Of a stretch of DNA of 34,344 bases, positions 26,731 through 34,344 are shown piece after piece. Within the stretch, counting starts at the first letter, position 1, and the number at the start of each line of letters is the position of its first letter. The DNA lies in the NCBI GenBank assembly GCA_032718475.1, contig JAUCBJ010008025.1, positions 1 through 34,344 of the forward strand, in the 5' to 3' direction. The translations under genes were made by a program, and so were the position numbers. The notes below the pieces were generated by a model, which made no database searches, was not told where the DNA came from, and saw only the letters and a program-made list of their open reading frames with translations. This DNA comes from Nemertoderma westbladi. Lineage: Eukaryota > Xenacoelomorpha > Nemertodermatida > Nemertodermatidae.

Positions 26731-29700
26731 TTAGGCTTCAATAGAACGCATATCTGCCAGATATGAATGTAATTTATATTTGAAGATTCTAATAGATTGT
26801 GCCTGCCGCACAGTTTCGGGGACTCCATTCCAGACTTCCGGGGCCCTGACTTTGATGGATTGTTTGGCAATCTGTAATCTTGTACGGGGTACAGTACATT
26901 GTCCGTTAGTAGCATTTCTTGTACGGTGATTGTGCGTGGTAGATGTGAGTGTAAGTAGTGTTGGTAGGATGTTTGGTGGTAGTAATTTATGTAAGTAGTT
27001 ATAGCAAAGTATCGCGACTTGTTTTTTTAAGATTGAAGTAATAGTGAGTGGTCGGAAGTCTATGTTTCCTCTAGACTGCACAGTTTTTATGGCCCTGTTT
27101 TGTAAACTCTGTAGTGATTTTATTGTGGTTGTAGGGTTTTCCATGGATTTTCTGTTTTTCCTCCTCCGTCGGTAGTGATTTCTGTGTTGGTTTGTGGAAG
27201 TATTTGATTCTGACTTGTATGATGTAGCTGCCCAGACAGCATTGCAGTACTGTAAATATGGGTCGATCATCGTATGGTAGAGTAGTTTTAGTGCGTGTGG
27301 TGAAATGAAGTTTTTTATTTTGTTAATTATCCCTAAGTTACGACTAATTTTGTGTCGTATATGTTCCCGGTGGTGTTTCCAGGTAAGATGTTCATCTATG
27401 TAAAGTCCAAGAAATTTTATCGATTGTTTTCTTTTTAATTCAACATTGTTAATAATTACTTTTCCTTCACTGTTGATTTTGGGTGATCTATTGTGAGTGT
27501 GGAAAATGATATAGTTCGTTTTCCCAGTGTGGAGAGAGAGTCGATTTAATTGAAACCACTTAGCTAATTTGGTAAGTTCAGCATTAATATCTGTGATTAA
27601 TTGATTTATGTCTTTGCCAGCTTTAAATAGATTGGTGTCGTCGGCAAATAAGATAAGTTTTGATGAAGTAGAGAAGTTAGTAATGTCATTACAGTATATG
27701 ATAAATAGGAGGGGACTCAACAACGAACCTTGTGGCAAGCCTATTATAATTGGTAGTAATTTCGATTTTCCAGAGCCTACTGTGACGTACTGCAATCGGT
27801 TAGAAAGATAATTGGTTAGCCAAAGTAGTACAGTATCTGTGATCCCGTAGCGTTCTAGTTTTTGTATTAGTATTTTGTGATTAACTGTGTCGAACGCCTT
27901 GGATAGATCTAATGACACACCAATCATGTATTCCCCATTGTCCAAAGCGTCTGTTATGTGCTCCAGTAGTGTAAGAAGTGCGTGTTGGGTTGAGTGTTTG
28001 ATTCTGAAACCAAATTGTGCTGTATTGAGTAACGCATGTTTCATAAGGTAATCTGTGAGCTCAATGTGAACAATCTTTTCGAGAATTTTAGAAAAGTACG
28101 CTAGAACTGATATGGGTCTATAATTTATTGGGAATGTTGGATTTTCTGACTTAAAGACTGGTGTGATTCGGGATACTTTCATTTTATTTGGAAATTGACC
28201 ACTTATTAGTGAGATATTAGCAATATGGGATAAGGGTTCAGCTATAAGTGACATAGTTGGGTGAACTGCGGTTGCTGTGATATCATCGTAACCGGGGCTT
28301 GTCCGTTTATTGAGACCATTTGCTATGTTCATTATATCCTCAGGAGTTACAGTATTAAACGTTTTTAATTTGTCAGTTGGTGGGGTGGGTAAGTAATCTA
28401 ACGGTGAGCCCTCTGTTGGTGGTATGAGTTTGTCTAGTTTTGTTCCTACAGTTTGATAGTGTGTATTAAAGCAATTTGCGATATCTGTGGGGTCACTGTA
28501 AGTCCGATTTCCATCAGTTAATAGTGTAGGAGAAGAGGATTTAGGTTGTCTATGGAGTAGGTTACTTATGTGCCGCCAAATAGATTGTATATTTTGTTTT
28601 TTAAAGTCTAAGGCCTCACTGTAGTAGTCCTTTTTAGCTGTTCGGAGTAGGGCGTCCAGTGCATTCCTATACCTTTTGAATATTTTTAGTTTCTCCTCTG
28701 TAGGTTGCCGTATATAGTTTCCAAACAATCTTTCTCGTTTTCTGATTGCTCTATGCAGGCTATCTGTTAGCCATGGTTTAGTACTATTCCGTAGTTTGAT
28801 GCGTTCTAATGGGAAGTGAGTGTTGTAGTGTTTCTGATATTGGTCTAGAAATGTATTATATGCAATGTCAGCAGTTGTCTTGGAGTAAGTTGCAGTCCAA
28901 TCAGCAGTAATGAGACTGGTTCTAAAGGCTTGTTGTTTTGCCTTGTCATTGATTTTTCGTCGTAGTATAAATTTTGGTTTAGTGTTTTGATTAGAAACTA
29001 TATCAGTTAATAGGAATATTGGTAAGTGGTCGGAGATGGAGGCCATTAGTATACCAGATTTCATATTAGTTGTATCTGAATTTGTGAAGATATTATCAAT
29101 TAATGTCGCTGAGTGATCTGTAATGCGAGTAGGTTTGGATATTGTATGTGAGTAGTTTAAGGAAGTAATAAAGTTGAAAAAATCGGCACTGTATTGGCTG
29201 GAATTTGTTTTCAGTAGATCAATGTTATAATCTCCTAACAAGAAACATGGTTTGCTCTCTGTATTTATTTTATCGAGTATTGGGTTTAAGGCCTCAATTC
29301 CTTCCTGAACATTGGTACCTGGTGGACGGTATATAGTTCCGATAATCACGTTTTTTGTTTTGGTTTGAGGAATTTCAATAAATATTGTTTCAATAGGGCT
29401 ATCGGATTTATAATGCAAGTCTTTTCTGATAAATGCTGAGAGGTCGCTATGTACATATACGGCTACACCACCACCATCTCTATTTTTCCTAGGCTGCGAA
29501 AACATGTTGTAATTTGGTATTGAAAACATTGATTTATCCTGAGAATTATTTAACCATGTTTCAGATATGGCAATGACCGAAAAAGTTGTTTTAAGAGAGT
29601 TCAGGAGATTTTCTACTTTTTCAAAGTTTGCAGACAAACTACGTGCATTAAAATGGATGAGTGATAACTTTGATGGTAGCGTTGCAAAGTTGTGGTTATA

Positions 29701-30150
29701 GTCGTCTGTGAAGTTGTATGTACAATTACGTAGGTGGGAAGTGTCTGTGGGTATGAATACATCGGCATTGTAATCGTTATCAAATTCACTGTCCTTGGAT
29801 TTTGTGGTATGTGGGGTGTCAATTTTTTCGAAGTATTGTTTGTCAAGGCAGGTAATGTCAATGAACTCTGGTATGCGGTAGTCTCGCATGGTAATAGAAA
29901 ATTCATTTTCATCAGTGATGTGTTGGAATGGTAGTATGTCAGCTAAACAATCAGGGCAGAACCAGGGAAGGCTAGACTGTGTCAAATGTTCGTAATCTCT
30001 TTTGATCAATTTTGCAGATATACACCTAAGATGCCACCATTGATTACAGGAGTCACAATACACAGCGCGGTGTGTATCACAAACCTTTTTCTTGCAGGAT
30101 TTACAAGGAAAAAATGAGTTATTATTACTATAGATGTGGGTAGTAGCCAT
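26731..30150 (-). CDS. LINE ORF2: PHD finger, APE endonuclease, reverse transcriptase
   Basis: The 1139-codon frame is intact from the ATG at 30150. An N-terminal PHD-type zinc finger (residues 16-68; Cys16, Cys19, Cys32, Cys35, His40, Cys43, Cys65, Cys68) may bind chromatin or nucleic acid. The APE endonuclease (roughly 160-380) shows IHFNARSLS, ISETWLN, IIGTIYRPPGT, LLGDYNIDLL and SISDHLPIF. The reverse transcriptase (roughly 580-860) shows ITPVFKSENP, NYRPISVL, AQFGFRIKHST, VSLDLSKAFDTVNH, GLPQGSLLSPLLFIIY and LILFADDTNLF, so the catalytic Asp residues are all present. A C-terminal region with APEVWNGVPETVR follows, as in CR1/L2 elements. The product would nick target DNA and copy the LINE RNA. 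It is the only long intact gene in the window, and the copy looks young. Confidence 0.95.
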   Translation of the reverse strand: MATTHIYSNNNSFFPCKSCKKKVCDTHRAVYCDSCNQWWHLRCISAKLIKRDYEHLTQSSLPWFCPDCLADILPFQHITDENEFSITMRDYRIPEFIDITCLDKQYFEKIDTPHTTKSKDSEFDNDYNADVFIPTDTSHLRNCTYNFTDDYNHNFATLPSKLSLIHFNARSLSANFEKVENLLNSLKTTFSVIAISETWLNNSQDKSMFSIPNYNMFSQPRKNRDGGGVAVYVHSDLSAFIRKDLHYKSDSPIETIFIEIPQTKTKNVIIGTIYRPPGTNVQEGIEALNPILDKINTESKPCFLLGDYNIDLLKTNSSQYSADFFNFITSLNYSHTISKPTRITDHSATLIDNIFTNSDTTNMKSGILMASISDHLPIFLLTDIVSNQNTKPKFILRRKINDKAKQQAFRTSLITADWTATYSKTTADIAYNTFLDQYQKHYNTHFPLERIKLRNSTKPWLTDSLHRAIRKRERLFGNYIRQPTEEKLKIFKRYRNALDALLRTAKKDYYSEALDFKKQNIQSIWRHISNLLHRQPKSSSPTLLTDGNRTYSDPTDIANCFNTHYQTVGTKLDKLIPPTEGSPLDYLPTPPTDKLKTFNTVTPEDIMNIANGLNKRTSPGYDDITATAVHPTMSLIAEPLSHIANISLISGQFPNKMKVSRITPVFKSENPTFPINYRPISVLAYFSKILEKIVHIELTDYLMKHALLNTAQFGFRIKHSTQHALLTLLEHITDALDNGEYMIGVSLDLSKAFDTVNHKILIQKLERYGITDTVLLWLTNYLSNRLQYVTVGSGKSKLLPIIIGLPQGSLLSPLLFIIYCNDITNFSTSSKLILFADDTNLFKAGKDINQLITDINAELTKLAKWFQLNRLSLHTGKTNYIIFHTHNRSPKINSEGKVIINNVELKRKQSIKFLGLYIDEHLTWKHHREHIRHKISRNLGIINKIKNFISPHALKLLYHTMIDPYLQYCNAVWAATSYKSESNTSTNQHRNHYRRRRKNRKSMENPTTTIKSLQSLQNRAIKTVQSRGNIDFRPLTITSILKKQVAILCYNYLHKLLPPNILPTLLTLTSTTHNHRTRNATNGQCTVPRTRLQIAKQSIKVRAPEVWNGVPETVRQAQSIRIFKYKLHSYLADMRSIEA

Positions 30151-30438
30151 TGAAATAAAATATCCTCTGGTTAATAATTAGCAGTCCAGTAAGATGTATG
30201 TGGTTATAGTAATCTATTATGTACTGTATTAATTATAAAATAAAGCATTATTATGATTAGTAAGCGGAGGGGGGGCAGACCAGTAAGGCCTTAGAATGGG
30301 GTTACATTGCATTGGATTTGGATGAGGAGTGGAGAATCGTGGTTGTGGGTTGTAAGCACCATCCGGTGCAAATCCATCTACATTGAAGCTATTGTAGGTA
30401 GGTGTAGGCTTGGGGTGGTCAATAATTGGCGATTGGAC
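30151..30438 (-). other. LINE spacer between ORF1 and ORF2
   Basis: This 288-bp sequence contains stops in the ORF1 and ORF2 frames and separates them. The ORF1 end is Pro/Ala/Arg-rich, so the exact ORF1 stop is less certain than the ORF2 start. Confidence 0.6.
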
Positions 30439-31522
30439 TCAGGGTATAAACGGCGATGGAGGTGCGAACCGGTAGCCAGGTTGTTGTGGTCTGGCACACC
30501 ATGGCTGGGGGGTTGCGGTTCGGCCCTGGGGGTGGCGACTCAGCGGGGTTAGGCCCGGAGTAGGAGCCGCTGCTGCACTTTCTAGTCGCTGTAAATCCGC
30601 AGTTGAACGGATGACACTAACGCGCTCTCCCACTGCCTTACGAAGATATGTGGTACCCTGTCGAGTCCAACAGAATCGGTAGTTGAGCCGTTTTTTAAAC
30701 GCGAGTGCAGCCATAAAGCTTGTGGCTGTCGGTTAGGTCCTCATTTATGAAAACCTTAGAGCCACTCAGCCCGGCTGGTAGTGTTACCGATTCCGTACTT
30801 AATTTTTTCCGATTCACTAGGTAGTTATTCCTAATTTTGCGGTTGGTGAATCGACAGATAACAACGCGACTACCGGTACGGGTCGTTTTCTCACCATCAC
30901 TCGGTCCATTAACAGGGAGACCTATCCGATGACAAGCTTCGATACTGTCTGGTGAGACTTGTAGTCCTAACTTGGTTCCTATATCAGCCACAACTTCTTC
31001 TAATCTATCTCCTTCGATTTTATCCGGGATTCCACTAATTATTACGTTGTGGTTCCTAGAGTATTGCTCCAATTTACATACATTAGCAGAGAGTGATGAA
31101 ACGGTGTTTTCTAGATCGGTAACTTTCAGTTTCAAGGACTCATTTTCATCGGACAGATTAATAACAGTGCTTTGAAATTCATCATACTTTGTAGAGAGGA
31201 ATTGTTGGCTCCGTTCAATCTCTTCCAGTTTAATATTTATGTTATTTAGACTAGATGTGAGCGGGTTTCTTATTGATGCAATCTCGTTGTGGATGTACTC
31301 TTTTAAGGATGCTATCTGAGTGAGTTCATTTGATGTGCTACTAGTACCTCTATCGGTATGATTGAGTCGGCCAATATGAACCATGGTATCATCGGTGTTG
31401 GTTCTACTAGTTACGTCATCGCTATTATCAGCATTCCCATTCTGTGACAGTGAGTCGCTGCCAATATCCATAGTAGCAATGGGTGTACGTTTGTTGTTCT
31501 TCCTTCGTTTTCCACCGCCCAT
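30439..31522 (-). pseudogene. LINE ORF1 (coiled coil and RNA-binding-type domain), one frameshift
   Basis: The ATG at 31522 opens MGGGKRRKNNKRTP, a basic start. A Ser/Asn/Asp-rich stretch follows, then a coiled coil (about residues 85-150, with LEEIERSQQFLSTKYDEFQ and LKLKVTDLENTVSSL). Next comes LEQYSRNHNVIISGIPD, IEACHRIGLP, RVVICRF and KVFINEDLTD, as in ORF1 proteins of many CR1-like and L1-like elements. Near 30712 one extra base shifts the frame; the protein continues as FKKRLNYRFCWTRQGTTYLR at 30714-30439. The product would coat the LINE RNA and act as a chaperone. The lesion may be a real mutation or a sequencing error, as the rest is well preserved. Confidence 0.85.
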
Positions 31523-32450
31523 TATTGTAATAAAGTGCTATAGCATGTATTAATTCAGTAATTAATTTATCCAGTCAGCAGTAGGCCTGGGACCTACTGC
31601 AGTATTGTATACTACAGTACTGTGTCTCCCCAGGACCCAAAATTGCGCCCAGCTCAGGTTGGGCGTTGTTGTTGTCTTATAGACGGTCTTCTTATAGCCA
31701 GCTTGCTGGTTTTCTAGTTATTTAATTGTCTTATCCCCAGAGGAATAATAATAAGTTGTATATTTAATATTCAAATTTTTTAGACAATCATCATTATTAT
31801 TAGGATGGCTTTGGTGTTATTGCAACACTGATTCATCATAAATTGACTTGAGTTAACTACCTTGGAAACTATTTACAAAAAAATTATTAAAGCTAACATG
31901 GTATTTTATTTTTATTTTGATTATAATCGTACATATCATTGAAAATCTGATAGAACAAACAGCACAAAAAATGGGATAAGAAAGTAATAAAAATAATTCG
32001 TAGAAATAATGTTAAATATAATTTAATACGACGAGACAAAGTTACGCATTGCGAACAACTCATCCTTGGTGAACCCTGGGAATAACAAGAATTCTATAAT
32101 AGCTAAAGATAATTTATTATTATTTTATTTTATACACCTTATTGACCCGTAATAGTGTCGACAGTTCAATTCAATGGTGCCAGAATTATTTTCGATTTTG
32201 CCAATAAATTTTCTTATAAGCTTTTCATGAAAGTGTGATTTGCGAAATTGCACCTTTGGTCAATAGGTACTATTAGCATATGTGTTTCCAATTTTTATGT
32301 ATTGGGTAACCACATTTGACCAATTTTTTCATATGAAAAGATTTCTTTTTCTAGAACAAATATTTGACCTCCTGACAGTAAGATGGGAGCTCGTAATTTA
32401 GATTTTGTGTTAGCTAGTACTTTTTCTTAGCTTGTGAAAAAATTAAGGTT
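31523..32450. other. No gene seen; probably LINE 5' UTR, then AT-rich sequence
   Basis: The first 150 bp or so (to about 31690) may be LINE 5' UTR. They contain the palindrome-like CAGTATTGTATACTACAGTACTG and the inverted pair GCGCCCAGC/GTTGGGCG. AT-rich sequence without coding motifs follows. A segment at 32297-32400 shares TTTGACCAATTTTTTCAT and TTCTAGAACA features with the 147-bp repeats at 33629. Confidence 0.5.
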
Positions 32451-33187
32451 AGAGTTCCGTATAGCACTACATTTTTAAAGCATATATCATTGTTACTATA
32501 GCAAGGTTGTAGTGTTCTAGAACAATAGAAAAGTATTATATACTATTCTAGAACATAAATCAAATAAAAAATATAATGTTCTAGAACATATAGGTAGTTT
32601 TTTTATTTAAAAATAGCTAGTAAATTAAAAAAATATATTTTTAATTCGTATTTTTAAATCTCGTCAGGTCAGGTCCCCAGATCCTGCTACCACTATGGCA
32701 GTAATTTGGTACTACCTGTAGCTGTCAGCCCAGTAGGGCAGGCCCGATAAGCATAGCCTATTCATTATTTAGTTGATCAAGAGTGGGTTAGTTTTAGTCC
32801 CGTCAACTAAATAAGTCATTGAGGGCTATAGTGCCTAGGTCACCATTGAAGGCAAAGGCTTGATACGCATCTGCAATAGACGCCCCGCTCTGTCTATACT
32901 GGATGCTCCTCTACCAGTGTTAGGTAACCTAACCCAGGAGGCACACTAATATTTGTATACCGATGTAACTGATAGTACTAAACCTATCTACTATCCTGAA
33001 CCTATCCTGAACCTATCTGAACCCAATCTGAACCCAATCTGTACCCAATCTCGAGAATTATACCAAATCTAAACCCAATCTGAATCGAAAATAGAAAGAG
33101 GGGTGAAAATTATGAATTTTTGCATTAACAATTTTGAAATTTGAAGAAATTTTACATATCTTTTTCATATTTAAATTTGCGGGAATC

Positions 33188-33572
33188 CGCAGCTCTACTG
33201 CTGTATTGGGGACTGCAGTTACTGCTGTATTGGGGACTGCAGTTACTGCTGTATTGGGGACTGCAGTTACTGCTGTATTGGGGACTGCAGTTACTGCTGT
33301 ATTGGGGACTGCAGTTACTGCTGTATTGGGGACTGCAGGTACTGCTGTATTGGGGACTGCAGGTACTGCTGTATTGGGGACTGCAGGTACTGCTGTATTG
33401 GGGACTGCAGTTACTGCTGTATTGGGGACTGCAGTTACTGCTGTATTGGGGACTGCAGTTACTGCTGTATTGGGGACTGCAGTTACTGCTGTATTGGGGA
33501 CTGCAGTTACTGCTGTATTGGGGACTGCAGTTACTGCTGTATTGGGGACTGCAGTTACTGCTGTATTGTACT
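33188..33572. repeat. 24-bp minisatellite, about 15.5 units
   Basis: Units contain TACTGCTGTATTGGGGACTG and a CTGCAG hexamer, with T to G change in three adjacent units (about 33338-33395). As 24 is a multiple of three, two plus frames stay open, reading TAVLGTAV or LLLYWGLQ repeats. They are not genes. Confidence 0.96.
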
Positions 33573-33628
33573 GCTGTACAGTCGTTCAGTCGTTAACGTT
33601 ATAGCTCACCTCGGCATTACTAGGTTTT

Positions 33629-33925
33629 GGGTACCAATTTTTTGCCAATTATTTAACCATGATAATGGGTATTATCATGAGTTTTTTGTTTTAGAACATA
33701 AATTTCATCTTCTGAGAGACGTTAACGTTTTTTTGGGGGTAGCTACTATTTTTAAAATTTCAAAACCAAATTTTTGGTACCTAATTTTTTATCAATTTTT
33801 TGACCATGTTAATGGATATTACTGTATCATGATGTTTTTTGTTCTATAACTTAGATTTCACCTTCTGGGAGAGATTATTTATTATTTTTATAATGGTAGC
33901 TATTGTTTTTAAAGGTAGCTAGTGA
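33629..33925. repeat. Two tandem 147-bp diverged units
   Basis: 33629-33775 and 33776-33925 both run GGTACC-AATTTTTT-CAATT, ACCATG-TAATGG-TATTA, TTTTTTGTT, AGATTTCA- or AAATTTCA-CTTCTG and a GGTAGCTA segment. A weaker third copy lies at 32297-32400. Confidence 0.75.
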
Positions 33926-34219
33926 TCTTAAAATTACAGAATAAAATTTTTAGTGCCCCCTTAATTTAGATAATTTACATATCATCAATATATTCTAGAA
34001 ATGACTAATAAAATTATTTGATGAATTATTGGATATTTTTCTAAATTTTCTAGCTATTTTAAAATTAAAAAAAAACTAGCTATATGTTCTAGAACATTAT
34101 ATTTTTTATTTTATCTATGTTCTAGAAAATTATATAATACTTTTCTATTGTTCTAGATCTCTTCAATATTGCCATAGTAACATTGACATAAGTTTTAAAA
34201 ATGCAGTTCTATACGGAAC

Positions 34220-34344
34220 TCTAGCCAAAAAAGTCGCAACTTTTCCTTATGGAAAAATATTAACCCATAGGATTGCATTGATTTTCTTTTTGTTCCCGGC
34301 GAAAAAAGTAAAATAAAATAAATTTGGTGTTATTTCATAAATTT
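34220..34344. other. Flank of the inverted-repeat element, no gene seen
   Basis: AT-rich sequence up to the window edge. Inverted similarity to the left flank fades here. Confidence 0.5.

Larger units (their letters stand above)
26235..31522 (-). mobile_element. CR1/L2-superfamily LINE, near full length
   Basis: On the minus strand the element has ORF1 (31522-30439, one frameshift), ORF2 (30150-26731, uninterrupted), a 3' UTR (26730-26262) and a poly(A) tail seen as T27 at 26235-26261. The combination of ORF1 with a coiled coil, and ORF2 with PHD finger, APE endonuclease and reverse transcriptase, is known from the CR1/L2 superfamily (for example Crack or Daphne-like groups). The exact clade is uncertain, and a plain poly(A) tail is not the usual CR1 tail. 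The 5' end is somewhere beyond 31522, and I could not confirm a target duplication. It interrupts the hAT-like frame at 26234. Confidence 0.88.
32451..34219. mobile_element. AT-rich element with about 200-bp inverted arms, unidentified
   Basis: 32451-32650 and the reverse complement of 34020-34219 align over about 200 bp. They share AGAGTTCCGTATAG, TAGAACAATAGAAAAGTATT and AAAAAATATAATGTTCTAGA with small indels. Each arm carries several TTCTAGAA palindromes. The loop holds a more GC-rich part (32660-32960), short AACCCAATCTG repeats (about 32985-33080), a 24-bp minisatellite and a duplicated 147-bp unit. No transposase is encoded. It could be a non-autonomous foldback-type DNA transposon or a self-complementary satellite block; target duplications are not evident. 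Confidence 0.6.

Noticed and set aside
29947-30105. Host PHD-finger gene
   Set aside because: The finger is in frame with an endonuclease and reverse transcriptase in one intact ORF, a known LINE ORF2 layout.
32240-32252. GAAATTG as the second target duplication of the CR1/L2-type LINE
   Set aside because: A 7-bp match in AT-rich sequence is too weak, and the LINE 5' end is not defined.
33134-33604. Two overlapping plus-strand frames of TAVLGTAV and LLLYWGLQ repeats
   Set aside because: Both come from a 24-bp minisatellite, and two frames open at once is the expected result of the period.

Overview
The window is eukaryotic, most likely from an invertebrate metazoan genome. It carries APE-type LINEs, a BEL/Pao LTR retrotransposon, a probable hAT DNA transposon, a tRNA-like retroposon, long minisatellites and G/C homopolymer runs. 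There is no operon structure and no recognisable host gene. The sequence does not let me name a species. Nearly every conserved reading frame is a transposon protein, and all but one are broken.

Layout. 1-709 is a 10-bp minisatellite. 1295-2226 (minus) holds a decayed coding relic of unknown family, with part of a second, paralogous copy. 2227-2719 is the 3' end of an RTE-like LINE ('family A') with a (TAG)n tail. 2720-4183 is a fragment of a BEL/Pao gag. 4184-6490 is another family A LINE on the minus strand. 6560-7012 (minus) is a fragment of a second LINE, 'family B'. 7126-7173 is a 48-bp insertion ending in the family A tail, with an 11-bp target duplication. 7880-8858 (minus) is a third family A copy carrying a tRNA-like retroposon at 8196-8280.

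8859-21337 is a complete but inactivated BEL/Pao element. It has LTRs of 680 and 677 bp that differ by about 4% by hand count, and a perfect 5-bp target duplication TTGGG. It lies inside the third family A copy, which resumes at 21338. Its gag-pol (about 9931-17570) has stops and frameshifts throughout, but motifs for zinc knuckle, aspartic protease, reverse transcriptase (YVDD), RNase H and integrase remain readable. A 2.1-kb family B LINE (17854-19945) is inserted between pol and the 3' LTR with a 12-bp target duplication. The order of events is therefore family A LINE, then BEL/Pao, then family B LINE.

21392-24923 holds LINE relics (family A and L2/CR1-like), a family A tail and a 1-kb minisatellite with a 21-bp period. 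From 24924 a hAT-like transposon begins; its first reading frame (25997-26234) is cut by the poly(A) end of a CR1/L2-superfamily LINE on the minus strand (26235 to at least 31522). That LINE keeps an uninterrupted 1139-residue ORF2 with PHD finger, endonuclease and reverse transcriptase, while its ORF1 has one visible frameshift. 32451-34219 is an AT-rich element with inverted arms of about 200 bp, repeated TTCTAGAA palindromes, a more GC-rich core and a 24-bp minisatellite. I do not recognise it.

The genes here do not cooperate in a host pathway. They act, or once acted, in retrotransposition. The best candidates for something undescribed are the unknown minus-strand relic at 1295-2226, the long repeat-bearing N-terminal part of the BEL gag, the hairpin joined to the polypurine tract, and the inverted-repeat element at the right end.
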